Shown piece after piece: positions 19,179 through 28,397 of a DNA stretch of 64,000 nucleotides (position 1 is the stretch's first letter; every line of letters begins with the position of its first letter). Position numbers and translations under genes: made by a program. The DNA lies in assembly GCF_001595985.1 (NCBI RefSeq), contig NZ_LOJJ01000003.1, positions 310,001 through 374,000 of the forward strand, written 5' to 3'. Below the pieces are notes generated by a model. It had not been told where the DNA came from. It saw nothing but the letters and a program-made list of their open reading frames with translations, and did not search any database. Origin of the DNA: Polynucleobacter sinensis (GTDB lineage: Bacteria; Pseudomonadota; Gammaproteobacteria; Burkholderiales; Burkholderiaceae).

Positions 19179-19973
19179 ATGTTGAATACACGACAAATTA
19201 TGACCATTGGCGTATTTGGCGCCACCCTTCTATCATCGATCGCCTTGGCGCAAAATGCGGCAATCGTTAATGGTAAGCCTATCCCAAAAGCGCAGCTAGA
19301 TAAATTGGTTCAAAAGTCCAACCAACCTGACAACCCCCAAGTACGCGATCAGGCTAGAGAGATGTTGGTGACTCGAGAACTCATTCTTCAAGAGGCCAAT
19401 AACCGCGGCGTCACCCAAAGAGAGTCAGTTCGCGAACAGCTTGAGCAATCCAGAATGGGCATCCTGATTGCCGCAGTATTTGAAGATTATGTCGAAAAAG
19501 AAGGTGTTGCTGAAGCTGACTTAAAGGTAGCCTACGAACAAGTTAAGGGTCAATATAGCGGCAAGGAATATCACGTCGAGCATATTCTCGTTGAAAAAGA
19601 GGCTGATGCAAAGGCCATCATCGCCCAAATTAAGGCTGGCGGTAACTTTGAGCAAATCGCAAAAGAGAAATCAAAGGATCCTGGCTCTGCCCCTAATGGT
19701 GGCGATCTTGGCTGGGTAAGCGATAAAGCTTTAGTTCCTGAGTTTTCAAAAGCAATGGTTCAGCTAAAAAAGGGGCAGATCACTGACAAACCAGTAAAGT
19801 CCCAGTTTGGTTGGCACATCATTAAGCTCGACGATGTGCGAGATGTTAAAGCGCCAAGTATGGATGAAATCAAGGATCAGTTAAAGCAGATGATTACAGC
19901 CGATCAAAATTGGCAAAAAGCAAAGTTTTCTGAAATGATGCAAAAGTTACGCGCAAAAGCAAAAATTCAATAG
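19179..19973 (+). CDS. Parvulin-type peptidyl-prolyl isomerase, periplasmic
   Basis: About 264 residues from the ATG at 19179, which gives a proper signal peptide (MLNTRQIMTIGV, ending ALAQ). An in-frame ATG at 19107 would overlap bolA and add 24 unrelated residues. A SurA-like N-terminal helical part (residues 25-120) precedes a PpiC domain (about 125-225) with YHVEHILVE, GGDLGWV and SQFGWHIIKLDD. It probably assists folding of exported proteins. A strong terminator follows. Confidence 0.9.
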   Translation: MLNTRQIMTIGVFGATLLSSIALAQNAAIVNGKPIPKAQLDKLVQKSNQPDNPQVRDQAREMLVTRELILQEANNRGVTQRESVREQLEQSRMGILIAAVFEDYVEKEGVAEADLKVAYEQVKGQYSGKEYHVEHILVEKEADAKAIIAQIKAGGNFEQIAKEKSKDPGSAPNGGDLGWVSDKALVPEFSKAMVQLKKGQITDKPVKSQFGWHIIKLDDVRDVKAPSMDEIKDQLKQMITADQNWQKAKFSEMMQKLRAKAKIQ

Positions 19974-19993
19974 CCCCCTACTTTCACACTGAT

Positions 19994-20020
19994 ACCCAGG
20001 CCAATGGTCTGGGTTTTTTT
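19994..20020 (+). terminator. Rho-independent terminator after the parvulin gene
   Basis: ACCCAGGCC pairs with GGTCTGGGT (one G-U pair) around an AAT loop, followed by a run of T at 20014-20020. It closes the selO-msrB-yciB-bolA-parvulin series. Confidence 0.9.
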
Positions 20021-20050
20021 ATTACAGTAAATCCTAAAAACCGTTATATT
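20021..20050 (+). promoter_or_regulatory. gloA promoter, leaderless start predicted
   Basis: ATTACA (20021-20026, 4 of 6), an 18-nt spacer and TATATT (20045-20050, 5 of 6). The -10 ends 6 nt before the gloA ATG and no Shine-Dalgarno sequence is present. It begins directly after the preceding terminator. Confidence 0.5.
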
Positions 20051-20056
20051 TAATTC

Positions 20057-20446
20057 ATGATGATCCTGCATACCATGCTCAGAGTTGGCAATATGACTCG
20101 CTCAATAGATTTTTATACTAAGGTGCTAGGCATGAATCTTCTTCGCACTACTGATCGGCCCGAGCAAAAATATACGCTAGCCTATCTAGGGTATGGAAGA
20201 GGCAATCAGGATGGGCAATCTGAATTGGAGTTGACATACAACTATGGCGTAGATAGCTATCAACTTGGGGATGCCTATGGACATATTGCCATTAGCGTTC
20301 CAGACGCCTATACAGCATGCAAAAAGATTCAAGCTGCTGGTGGAAATGTCACTAGGCCAGCCGGCCCAGTGATGGGTGGCGACACTATCATTGCTTTCGT
20401 TACTGATCCAGATGGGTACAAAATTGAATTAATTCAACACGCATAA
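20057..20446 (+). CDS. gloA: Glyoxalase I (lactoylglutathione lyase)
   Basis: 129 residues converting the methylglyoxal-glutathione hemithioacetal to S-lactoylglutathione. The metal ligands of the family can be seen: the histidine in ILHTMLRVG, the glutamate in SELELTYN, the histidine in YGHIAISV and the glutamate in [15 protein letters not shown] is the typical glyoxalase strand. It is followed after 9 bp by an acyltransferase-like gene. Confidence 0.95.
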   Translation: MMILHTMLRVGNMTRSIDFYTKVLGMNLLRTTDRPEQKYTLAYLGYGRGNQDGQSELELTYNYGVDSYQLGDAYGHIAISVPDAYTACKKIQAAGGNVTRPAGPVMGGDTIIAFVTDPDGYKIELIQHA

Positions 20447-20455
20447 ATATTTATC

Positions 20456-21628
20456 TTGAGTGAGGATTCATACCAACTACAAATTCTTCAGAAACTTAGC
20501 GATATTTCTGCGGATGAGTGGAACTCCCTACTCCCAACTGATTCAGACCCCTTTGTTACGCATGAATTCCTGAATGCGTTAGAACTCACTCATTGCGTTG
20601 GCTCAAATACGGGCTGGCAAATCGCCCACCTCATATTACGAGATCGCGAATTTAAGCTTGTAGCGGCAATGCCGATGTATTTAAAGCAGCACTCTTACGG
20701 AGAATTTGTTTTCGATTGGGCATGGGCACAGGCCTATGAAGAAAGCGACATTCCCTACTACCCAAAAGCATTGAGCGCTATCCCATTTACACCCGTTAAA
20801 GGACGCAGGATCCTAATAGCCCCAAATCAGGATCCAACTGCTATTCGGGTTATTTTGATTAATGCCCTTAAATCACTCGTGACGCAAAATGATTTATCGT
20901 CGATGCATATACTCTTTCCCAGCACTGAAGAGGGTGAGGAATTCAAAAAACAAGGTTTCATGCTGCGAGACTCCATTCAATTTCATTGGAGGAATCAGGG
21001 GTATAAAAATTTCGAGGATTTTTTAGCCGCTCTTACCATGAAGAGGCGAAAAAATATTCGCCGGGAGCGCTTACAAGTTGCTCAAGAGAGCATTCAATAT
21101 CGACATATTGAAGGCAAAGACGCCGCCAACAATGATTGGTCATTTTTTTATCGCTGTTATGCAAATACTTACCTCGAACACCATTCATCACCTTACCTGA
21201 ACGAAGCATTCTTTCAGCTACTGGGGAAAGTGATACCAGAAAATTTGCACCTCATCATAGCTAATCGAGGTGGTCGTGACATTGCCTCTTCGTTAATTGT
21301 TCTTGATGGCTCAAAATCTACCGCATACGGTCGATATTGGGGGGCAATGGAATACATCCCCTGCCTACACTTTGAAGTAGCGTACTACCAAGCAATTGAG
21401 TATTGCATCAAGCAAGGAATTGGCACTTTCGAAGGGGGTGCCCAGGGTGAGCACAAAATGGCGAGAGGTTTCTTACCCACCACCATTCGATCAGCGCACT
21501 GGATTGCAAATGAATCTTTTGCCAAGGCAATCGGACGCTTTTTAAAGCGGGAACGTGAAGGTATGGCCGCTTATGTAGATGAGCTTGAGCAGCACCATCC
21601 CTTAAAATCGACTAAAGTACAGCCATGA
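20456..21628 (+). CDS. Predicted N-acyltransferase, GNAT/FemAB-like (DUF482)
   Basis: 390 residues of the COG3146-type predicted N-acyltransferases. A basic motif MKRRKNIRRER (about residue 197) and the C-terminal FEGGAQGEHKMARGFLP are characteristic. The start codon is TTG; earlier in-frame ATGs are absent, and the conserved N-terminal SADEWNSLLP region requires this start. No clear ribosome binding site is present. The substrate is unknown; such genes often lie near small-molecule or cell-wall genes. It overlaps the DUF1289 gene by 4 bp. Confidence 0.85.
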   Translation: MSEDSYQLQILQKLSDISADEWNSLLPTDSDPFVTHEFLNALELTHCVGSNTGWQIAHLILRDREFKLVAAMPMYLKQHSYGEFVFDWAWAQAYEESDIPYYPKALSAIPFTPVKGRRILIAPNQDPTAIRVILINALKSLVTQNDLSSMHILFPSTEEGEEFKKQGFMLRDSIQFHWRNQGYKNFEDFLAALTMKRRKNIRRERLQVAQESIQYRHIEGKDAANNDWSFFYRCYANTYLEHHSSPYLNEAFFQLLGKVIPENLHLIIANRGGRDIASSLIVLDGSKSTAYGRYWGAMEYIPCLHFEVAYYQAIEYCIKQGIGTFEGGAQGEHKMARGFLPTTIRSAHWIANESFAKAIGRFLKREREGMAAYVDELEQHHPLKSTKVQP

Positions 21629-21882
21629 GTAATTCTGATCATTCCCCTGCGCAATCTGATGGCGCCAACTCTCTAGGTGTTGGTGATGAGAGCTCTGATT
21701 CTCCATGTATTGGAGTGTGCACCACCCTCTATGATGAAATTTGCCAAGGGTGTGGCCGAACTCTAAACGAAGTCAGCAACTGGGTTTTCTTCAGTCAAGA
21801 AGAAAAAAATGATGTTTGGAAACGCATTCGCGCAGATGGCACGGCAATGCGCTTCCAACGACAAGCCAAGGAAAATAATTAA
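21625..21882 (+). CDS. DUF1289 domain-containing protein
   Basis: 85 residues. The four-cysteine DUF1289 core is clear: CIGVC, then [14 protein letters not shown], probably a small metal-binding site. A disordered N terminus of about 25 residues precedes it. The ATG overlaps the upstream gene (ATGA), and the stop shares the palindrome TTAA with the stop of the convergent ybiT. The function is unknown. Confidence 0.88.
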   Translation: MSNSDHSPAQSDGANSLGVGDESSDSPCIGVCTTLYDEICQGCGRTLNEVSNWVFFSQEEKNDVWKRIRADGTAMRFQRQAKENN

Positions 21883-23486
21883 CCAGCCAAGGCCTGGCTA
21901 CGTAGATACTCTTCGTAAGTTCCAGAATAATCGGCAATAGTGCCATCCATCTTGACCTCTAAGATGCGATTAGCTAATGCGGATACAAACTCTCGGTCAT
22001 GAGAAACGAAAATTAAAGTGCCTTCATATTTTTCAAGGGCAATTTGCAAACTCTCAATAGACTCCATATCCATATGATTGGTTGGCTCATCCATTGCAAG
22101 CACATTGTGCTTTTGGAGCATTAACTTACCCCAGATCATGCGGCCTTTTTCTCCGCCGGATAGAACTTTTACAGACTTACTAATATCGTCACCTGAAAAT
22201 AATAGACGGCCCAAAGTACCACGAATGACTTGATCATCGTCACCCGTGTTGCGCCATTCATTCATCCAGTCCATTAGCGTTTCATCTTTAGCGAACAATT
22301 CGGTATTGTCTTGGGGCATAACACCTACGTTCGCATTTTCCGCCCACTTCACATCACCACTATCAGCCTGAATGCCATCAAAACGTTTACTCAGGATAGT
22401 TTTTAGTAAGGTTGTCTTACCTGCGCCGTTCTGACCAATAATGGCAATTTTTTCGCCAGCGCGAATACCAATCTTAAAGTTCTTAAAAATCGTACGGTCA
22501 TATGCTTTAGTCAGTGCATTACATTCCACCGCCATGTTGTGAAGCTTCTTCTCAGAATCAAAACGAATAAAGGGATTCTGGCGTGAGGAAGGCTTAATCT
22601 CGGTGATTTCAATCTTCTCTAACTGCCTTTGGCGTGAAGTTGCCTGACGAGCTTTAGAGGCATTTGCCGAGAAGCGACTAACGAATGCTTGTAATTCCGC
22701 AATCTTCTCTTTTGCCTTCACGTTTGAACTCAGTTGCTGCTGACGGGCTTGGACAGAGGCCAGCATATAAGAATCATAATTACCGGGATACACCTTTAGT
22801 GTGCCGAAATCCATATCAGCCATATGGGTACACACTTCATTCAGAAAGTGGCGATCATGGGAGATGATGACAATGGTGCTATTAATCTCATTCAGAATAT
22901 CTTCAAGCCAATGAATAGAGTGGATATCCAAGTTATTGGTGGGCTCGTCAAGCAACAGCACATCCGGATCTGAAAATAACGCCTGTGCAAGCAAAACGCG
23001 CAATTTCCAACCTGGTGCGACATTACTCATCGGACCATCATGCTGCTCAATGGGAATGCCAATACCTAGCAGCAGCTCCCCTGCTTTAGCTTCGGCCGTA
23101 TAACCGCCATATTCAGCGTACTTACCCTCAAGCTCAGCCGCACGCATGTAATCTTCGTCGGTAGCCTCTGGATTGGCGTAGATAGCATCGCGTTCAGCGG
23201 CAGCTTTCCACATCTCCTCATGCCCCATCATCACGACATCAAGGACACGCTGATCTTCATAAGCAAACTGATCCTGGCGCAATTTACCCAAGCGAATACC
23301 AGGATCTAAACTCACATTTCCACTGCTTGGCTCAAGCTCTCCACCTAAAATCTTCATAAAGGTAGATTTGCCACACCCATTGGCACCAATCAGGCCGTAG
23401 CGATTCCCACCGCCAAACTTAACGGAAATATTTTCAAAAAGGGGTTTTGCCCCAAACTGCATAGTGATATTGGATGCGGACAGCAC
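21879..23486 (-). CDS. ybiT: ABC-F family ATPase (YbiT-like)
   Basis: 535 residues with two ATP-binding cassettes and no membrane domain. The P-loops are GANGCGKST (about residue 35) and GQNGAGKTT (about 355), the second signature is [12 protein letters not shown], and the Walker B stretches are [11 protein letters not shown] and [11 protein letters not shown]. The linker with [18 protein letters not shown] lies between the cassettes. ABC-F proteins act on the ribosome. The start is GTG at 23486 with no Shine-Dalgarno sequence; a weak TTGAAT-N16-AAGAAT promoter (23493-23520) ends 6 nt before it. Confidence 0.93.
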   Translation of the reverse strand: MLSASNITMQFGAKPLFENISVKFGGGNRYGLIGANGCGKSTFMKILGGELEPSSGNVSLDPGIRLGKLRQDQFAYEDQRVLDVVMMGHEEMWKAAAERDAIYANPEATDEDYMRAAELEGKYAEYGGYTAEAKAGELLLGIGIPIEQHDGPMSNVAPGWKLRVLLAQALFSDPDVLLLDEPTNNLDIHSIHWLEDILNEINSTIVIISHDRHFLNEVCTHMADMDFGTLKVYPGNYDSYMLASVQARQQQLSSNVKAKEKIAELQAFVSRFSANASKARQATSRQRQLEKIEITEIKPSSRQNPFIRFDSEKKLHNMAVECNALTKAYDRTIFKNFKIGIRAGEKIAIIGQNGAGKTTLLKTILSKRFDGIQADSGDVKWAENANVGVMPQDNTELFAKDETLMDWMNEWRNTGDDDQVIRGTLGRLLFSGDDISKSVKVLSGGEKGRMIWGKLMLQKHNVLAMDEPTNHMDMESIESLQIALEKYEGTLIFVSHDREFVSALANRILEVKMDGTIADYSGTYEEYLRSQALAG

Positions 23487-23587
23487 GGATGGATTCTTAC
23501 TTTCTGATAGATAAATTCAATGAATCTGATGCAGTATTTACTGCAAAGACCATCATTTTAACGGCTTGCGCGTAAAAAAGCGCTAAT

Positions 23588-24298
23588 TTAGACTTTCAGC
23601 CTAAATGGCGTGAAATTCGTATGAATATCATAGTAATCTTGATTTTCCTTTCGCTTAAGATACGAAACCACCTGGTAGGTTAATGGTGTTGCCAGCACCT
23701 CCCAGCTTGTTTTGAGAATGTATTGCGCCAAAGCAACTGCAATCACCTCATTAATGGGCCAAATGCCATAAAAGGCCAAGACATAGAACAGCGAGGAATC
23801 AATCAACTCACCAACAGCAGTAGAGCCGATTGTCCTGAGCCAAAGAAAACGGCCCTCAGTCCACACTTTGAGTTTGGCTAATACATAGCTGTTAGCAAAG
23901 CTTCCAAACCAAAAAGCAGTCATTGAGGCGAGAACCACCCTCCACGAATTACCGAATACCACCTCCATGCCCTGCTGATAGCTCGCCATATAGGAGCCAG
24001 GAGCTACGGGTAAGGCAATCGCAATCTGAGCCATGATGGCGGCAAAAGCCAATGCCGCAAAACCAGCCCAAACAGCTCGGCGGTCATAGGAATATCCATA
24101 AACTTCAGTCAGTATGTCGCCAAAAAAATAGGATATGGGGAAAAAGAGGATGCCAGCACCAAAAACAACCTTGCCAAAATAAGGCAGATCTACCTCAGCA
24201 GCCTTGCCAGCACCAATAAAGTTGGAGCACAGCAAAACCACAACAAATGATGCCAAAAGTAGATCGTAATAGCGGTGATGTGGCCTAGGATTGGTCAT
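23588..24298 (-). CDS. yhhQ: Queuosine precursor transporter (YhhQ/VUT family)
   Basis: 236-residue integral membrane protein with about six helices. Characteristic stretches are FFPISYFFGDILTEVYGY and STAVGELIDSSLFY, both typical of the DUF165/YhhQ family that imports queuine precursors (preQ0/preQ1). It stands alone, divergent from gcdH by 117 bp. Confidence 0.92.
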   Translation of the reverse strand: MTNPRPHHRYYDLLLASFVVVLLCSNFIGAGKAAEVDLPYFGKVVFGAGILFFPISYFFGDILTEVYGYSYDRRAVWAGFAALAFAAIMAQIAIALPVAPGSYMASYQQGMEVVFGNSWRVVLASMTAFWFGSFANSYVLAKLKVWTEGRFLWLRTIGSTAVGELIDSSLFYVLAFYGIWPINEVIAVALAQYILKTSWEVLATPLTYQVVSYLKRKENQDYYDIHTNFTPFRLKV

Positions 24299-24359
24299 AA
24301 GCTAGCTAAAAAGTTATAGCAAAAAATGTGTAAAAATGGATAGTACAAAGAATAAAAGG

Positions 24360-24381
24360 ATTCCTGAATATCTGCAGGAAT
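24360..24381. promoter_or_regulatory. Inverted repeat upstream of gcdH
   Basis: ATTCCTG and CAGGAAT form 7-bp perfect arms separated by 8 nt, 35-56 nt before the gcdH ATG. The size and spacing fit an operator for a dimeric regulator, but no regulator gene is adjacent. It could also form a hairpin in the mRNA leader. Confidence 0.4.
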
Positions 24382-24415
24382 ATCGTTAACGCAGCTTTTA
24401 CTAAGGTCGAATGAA

Positions 24416-25594
24416 ATGAGCAAAGCTACCTTTAATTGGGCAGATCCCCTTCTCCTTGATACCCAACTCACCCAGGAAGAGCGCATGGTGCGTGATGCGG
24501 CCGCAGAGTATGCCCAAGGTCGCCTAATGCCCAGAATTCATGATGCCTATCGCAATGAAACGACTGATCCGGCGATCTTTCGCGAAATGGGTGAATTAGG
24601 CCTTCTTGGAATCACCATTCCAGAGCAATACGGTGGCGCAAATCTGAACTATGTTTCTTACGGCCTGATTGCCCGTGAAATTGAGCGTGTGGACTCCGGC
24701 TACCGCTCCATGATGAGCGTGCAGTCCTCATTAGTAATGGTACCAATTAATGAATTTGGTAGTGAAGCGCAAAAACAAAAATACCTGCCAAAATTAGCTA
24801 CTGGAGAATGGATTGGCTGCTTTGGATTAACCGAGCCTAACTTTGGATCTGATGCAGGTGGAATGATCACTAGAGCAAAGAAAGTTCCGGGCGGATTCTC
24901 GCTAACCGGCTCCAAGATGTGGATTTCAAATGCCCCAATTGCTGATGTATTTGTGGTGTGGGCAAAGAATGATGAGGGCTTGATCCGTGGATTTATTCTG
25001 GAAAAAGGAATGAAAGGTTTGAGTGCCCCGAAAATATCCGGGAAGATGGGTTTAAGAGCTTCTATTACGGGTGAAATCGTGATGGATGAAGTTTTTGTTC
25101 CGGCTGAAAATGAATTTCCTGAAATCACTGGGCTTAAAGGCCCATTTACCTGCCTAAATTCAGCGCGTTATGGTATTGCCTGGGGCGCATTGGGCGCAGC
25201 CGAATGGTGCTGGCACGCTGCTCGCCAGTACACCATGGACCGCAAGCAATTTAACCGTCCATTAGCAGCTAATCAGCTTATCCAAAAGAAGTTGGCTGAC
25301 ATGCAAACTGAAATCACCCTAGCGCTGCAAGGCTGCCTGCGTTTAGGTCGTATGAAGGATGAGGGTATTGCTGCACCAGAAATTACCTCCATGATGAAAC
25401 GCAACTCTTGCGGTAAGTCGCTGGATGTTGCTCGCTTAGCTCGAGATATGCATGGTGGTAACGGCATCTCAGATGAGTACGGTGTTGTCCGTCATATGCT
25501 CAATCTTGAAGTTGTCAATACCTATGAAGGCACGCATGATATTCACGCCCTCATTTTAGGGCGCGCACAAACTGGTATTCAAGCATTTAGTTAA
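24416..25594 (+). CDS. gcdH: Glutaryl-CoA dehydrogenase
   Basis: 392-residue acyl-CoA dehydrogenase that oxidises and decarboxylates glutaryl-CoA to crotonyl-CoA in lysine/tryptophan breakdown. The FAD motif [15 protein letters not shown] and the catalytic glutamate in [17 protein letters not shown] are both typical of GcdH rather than of short-chain dehydrogenases. [10 protein letters not shown] near residue 97 is also GcdH-like. The ATG at 24416 has AAGG nine nt upstream. No CaiB/glutarate-CoA transferase gene is adjacent. Its stop shares TTAA with that of mnmH. Confidence 0.93.
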   Translation: MSKATFNWADPLLLDTQLTQEERMVRDAAAEYAQGRLMPRIHDAYRNETTDPAIFREMGELGLLGITIPEQYGGANLNYVSYGLIAREIERVDSGYRSMMSVQSSLVMVPINEFGSEAQKQKYLPKLATGEWIGCFGLTEPNFGSDAGGMITRAKKVPGGFSLTGSKMWISNAPIADVFVVWAKNDEGLIRGFILEKGMKGLSAPKISGKMGLRASITGEIVMDEVFVPAENEFPEITGLKGPFTCLNSARYGIAWGALGAAEWCWHAARQYTMDRKQFNRPLAANQLIQKKLADMQTEITLALQGCLRLGRMKDEGIAAPEITSMMKRNSCGKSLDVARLARDMHGGNGISDEYGVVRHMLNLEVVNTYEGTHDIHALILGRAQTGIQAFS

Positions 25595-26664
25595 ATACCG
25601 ACCTTAGTGATGATGCCTTTCGCTGCCTCAAGAAAGGCCTCATCACCATCACTATCCAATGCAATATAGTGATGCTCGCTATAGTTCGGAAAATTGCGTG
25701 AGATTGAGGATTGGTAGGATGGGTCGTAATGTTTGACCAGCAACTCTTCAACCAACTCTTCAAATTTTCCAGCGTCAATACCTTCATGCCATTTGTCTAT
25801 CTGCGCCTTGCCATAACGAGAATTAAGTAAGCTCAGTTTATTCTTGAAGCTTTCAGGATCGGATACAAAGTGCTTATATTCGCGCAACAACCAGGAAACA
25901 CGTGTAGCAGTATTCGCTCGCAACTCAATACACTTACCATTACGAATGGATTCCATCAAGGAGTCAGGTATGTGGAGTCCCCCAACTTTTTTACTCTCAG
26001 ATTCAACGTAAACAATTTTTTTAGAGTCCATCCCATTCAATGCAGACCATAAATTGGTTTCAAAACCTTTTTGGGAGGGTTGATCAACATGGGGTTCATT
26101 ACCAAGCACTGATCCACGATGAATTGCTAAGGCCTCTAGATCCAAGACTTGCTCACCTAAAGCGCGTATCTCCTGCAGAATACGAGTCTTACCACTACCA
26201 GTCATTCCACAGATCACCTGAAAGCGAAAATCCTTTGCAGCCTGATCGAGCTGATCAATCACTACCCGCCTAAAACCTTGATAGCCATGCTCTAACTGCA
26301 TTGCTTTCCAGCCGACTCGATTGAGAATATGAGTGAAGGCCCCGCTACGCTCGCCGCCGCGCCAACAGTAAACTAATGGCCTCCATCCCCTTGGATGATC
26401 CATCAGCGTAGCTTCAAGATGTTGCGCAATATTGCGAGCAACATATGCAGCACCTAACTTTTTGGCATCAAAAGGCGAAACCTGTTTATATAAGGTACCA
26501 ATTTCAATGCGCTGGTCATTACTCAAGACAGGGAGATTGATTGCTCCGGGAATGTGATCCAATGCATATTCAGCAGGAGTCCTCACATCGATAATGACAT
26601 CAAACTCGTCAAGACTAGATGAGAGCTTAGAAATATCCAGTATGTGCGGGTTACTCGGCTGCAA
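25591..26664 (-). CDS. mnmH: tRNA 2-selenouridine synthase
   Basis: 357 residues (SelU/YbbB). The N-terminal rhodanese domain holds the active loop CWRGGERS (about residue 100) and DVRTPAEY. The following P-loop domain has [11 protein letters not shown] (about residue 153). MnmH replaces sulfur in wobble 2-thiouridine with selenium through a geranylated intermediate. It normally needs selenophosphate from SelD, which is not in this window. It is the last gene of the long leftward sulfur cluster, 8 bp after the thioesterase. Confidence 0.95.
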   Translation of the reverse strand: MQPSNPHILDISKLSSSLDEFDVIIDVRTPAEYALDHIPGAINLPVLSNDQRIEIGTLYKQVSPFDAKKLGAAYVARNIAQHLEATLMDHPRGWRPLVYCWRGGERSGAFTHILNRVGWKAMQLEHGYQGFRRVVIDQLDQAAKDFRFQVICGMTGSGKTRILQEIRALGEQVLDLEALAIHRGSVLGNEPHVDQPSQKGFETNLWSALNGMDSKKIVYVESESKKVGGLHIPDSLMESIRNGKCIELRANTATRVSWLLREYKHFVSDPESFKNKLSLLNSRYGKAQIDKWHEGIDAGKFEELVEELLVKHYDPSYQSSISRNFPNYSEHHYIALDSDGDEAFLEAAKGIITKVGI

Positions 26665-26672
26665 ATATATTC

Positions 26673-27092
26673 CTAGCGTAACTTCTTAAGCACATCTTCG
26701 GGCCAGGGTGCCGATTTTCCCGTATTTAAATCAACCCAAACCATCGTAGCCCCACCAACCGCAGCCAAGTCATCGGGTGACGTCGTTAACGCCATACTGG
26801 TGAACAAATCAACACTAGTACGGCCAATATTACCAATATATGTTTTAAGAATTAGATCGCCGGGATAGGTTAGCTGTTGCAAGAAGTTGCAAAACCCATT
26901 GATCATCAACATGGATTCTTTACCAGGTGCAACCTCATACCCCAGAGACGTAATCCACTCTACCCTAGCCTGCTCCATATAGCGAAAATAGACTGTATTG
27001 TTTACGTGTCGATATGCATCCATATCGCCCCAACGAATGGGCATGAGCATTTCATGCACAAACTTTTTATCTTGCGGGATTTCGATACGCAT
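26673..27092 (-). CDS. YbgC/FadM-like acyl-CoA thioesterase
   Basis: 139 residues with one hotdog domain. The catalytic-type segment is RWGDMDAYRHVNNTVYFRYMEQARVEW, including the conserved Asp and the HVNN motif. It is probably cytoplasmic; the substrate is unknown. It lies between a rhodanese-like protein gene and mnmH, with short gaps, so it is likely co-transcribed with them. Confidence 0.88.
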   Translation of the reverse strand: MRIEIPQDKKFVHEMLMPIRWGDMDAYRHVNNTVYFRYMEQARVEWITSLGYEVAPGKESMLMINGFCNFLQQLTYPGDLILKTYIGNIGRTSVDLFTSMALTTSPDDLAAVGGATMVWVDLNTGKSAPWPEDVLKKLR

Positions 27093-27112
27093 TAAGAGAG
27101 TTCGCTACTTAA

Positions 27113-27457
27113 TTAACTGACTTGCAAAGCCATCTGATACAAATTGGTAGAGCGTGCTCCAGAGCGGCAAAAAGCTAAAACTGGACCAGGCATCGTTTTC
27201 AAAAGTCTTGCCATCTCTACTACTTGATCTGGAGTAAAGGCGCCCGGTACAACAGGCAAATAAGCATAATTTAAACCTAGACGTTCGGCCTCAGCCTGGA
27301 TAGCCGCATTCGTTGGCTGATCAGGTCCACCCTCAAAATCAGGGCGATTATTAATCACGCTTTTATAGCCCTGCTTTGCAATTTCAGCTAAATGACTGGG
27401 ATCTATTTGGCCAAGAGTGCCAAATTGAGCGTTATGACAAGAAATTGGAAGACTCAT
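27113..27457 (-). CDS. DUF442/TIGR01244 sulfurtransferase-like protein
   Basis: 114 residues of the family found as the N-terminal half of the Blh protein. The active loop CRSGAR (Cys97 to Arg102) has the six-residue C-x4-R spacing of rhodanese-like sulfurtransferases. VINNRPDFEG and AYLPVVPGAF are family marks. The ETHE1 persulfide-dioxygenase domain that is fused in Blh is absent here. It lies next to the PmpA/B-like transporters, as in BigR-type sulfide-detoxification operons. Confidence 0.88.
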   Translation of the reverse strand: MSLPISCHNAQFGTLGQIDPSHLAEIAKQGYKSVINNRPDFEGGPDQPTNAAIQAEAERLGLNYAYLPVVPGAFTPDQVVEMARLLKTMPGPVLAFCRSGARSTNLYQMALQVS

Positions 27458-27512
27458 TGAAACCCTGGAATTAAAAAAGAATAAAAGATGACATCATTCT
27501 AAATCAGGCTAC

Positions 27513-27941
27513 TCATTTAGATGCACTAAAGAAGCGGCTTGAAATAGTCATGCCAGCCAACATCGCCAAAACGAATACGAAGGCTTTTAGCTGCCCATCG
27601 CCCATTGCAACGATTGCGGGACCAGGACAAAAGCCAGCTATACCCCAACCAGCGCCAAAGATGAGGCCGCCAATAATTAAAGGCTTGGAGATATCTCTGC
27701 GCGTTGGAATATGAAAGGCGCCACCAAAAAAAGTCTTGCTACGTTTAGAAACTAAATAAAAACCACACAAACCAACAATAACTGCCCCACCCATTACGAA
27801 AATCAATGAAGGATCCCAATTACCAGTGATATCCAAGAAGTTAAGGATCTTTGCTGGATTACTCATGCCAGAAACAATTAAACCCAAACCGAATAGCACA
27901 CCAAGAAAATATTGGCTATATAAACTGAAATATTTTTTCAT
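27513..27941 (-). CDS. YeeE/YedE-type sulfur transporter half (PmpA/B-like)
   Basis: 142-residue membrane protein with about four helices. The signature cysteine motif GFCPGPA is at about residues 103-109, and GLIVSGMSNPAKIL is at the N terminus. It is one half of a split YeeE/YedE channel-like transporter for thiosulfate or other sulfane-sulfur compounds; the partner is 3 bp upstream. The order relative to the DUF442 gene matches BigR/PmpAB operons. Confidence 0.85.
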   Translation of the reverse strand: MKKYFSLYSQYFLGVLFGLGLIVSGMSNPAKILNFLDITGNWDPSLIFVMGGAVIVGLCGFYLVSKRSKTFFGGAFHIPTRRDISKPLIIGGLIFGAGWGIAGFCPGPAIVAMGDGQLKAFVFVLAMLAGMTISSRFFSASK

Positions 27942-27944
27942 AAT

Positions 27945-28382
27945 TTATAAACCCAAAATATGTCGAATCAAGTAAACAGTCAAAAATCCAGAAAACATAA
28001 ATGACATCGTTGCCAACAGTGACCGAGGTGATAAGCGTGATAAACCACAAATACCATGACCACTAGTGCATCCAGAACCATAGTGAGATCCAAAACCCAC
28101 CAAAAGACCTGCTATGACAATAGCAAACCAATCGGCATCAATTACAGAATTGGCATGCATGCCAAATACCAAAGCAGCCCAAAATGGAGCCGTCAATATT
28201 CCAAGAATCAAGCTTAGACGCCAAGCCCAATGGCCCTGCTGTGGCCGTAATAAACCAGAAACGATTCCACTAATACCCAGAATACGGCCATGCAAAAGCA
28301 CGTAGAGAGAAGCGGCAAGTCCTAATAAAACCCCGCCGAGAAGTGAGGGGCCCGGAGTAAAAGCCAACCAATCAATTTGCAT
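27945..28382 (-). CDS. YeeE/YedE-type sulfur transporter half (PmpA/B-like)
   Basis: 145-residue membrane protein with about four helices. The signature GSGCTSGHGICGLSRLSPRS is the conserved cysteine motif of YeeE/YedE proteins. It forms a pair with the next downstream gene. It is 15 bp downstream of the full-length YeeE/YedE gene, so all three are probably on one mRNA. Confidence 0.85.
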   Translation of the reverse strand: MQIDWLAFTPGPSLLGGVLLGLAASLYVLLHGRILGISGIVSGLLRPQQGHWAWRLSLILGILTAPFWAALVFGMHANSVIDADWFAIVIAGLLVGFGSHYGSGCTSGHGICGLSRLSPRSLLATMSFMFSGFLTVYLIRHILGL

Positions 28383-28397
28383 AAGAATTTTCCGTGA

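Noticed and set aside
24700..25128. 142-codon open frame opposite gcdH
   Set aside because: It lies within the conserved gcdH coding region and shows only reverse-complement composition.
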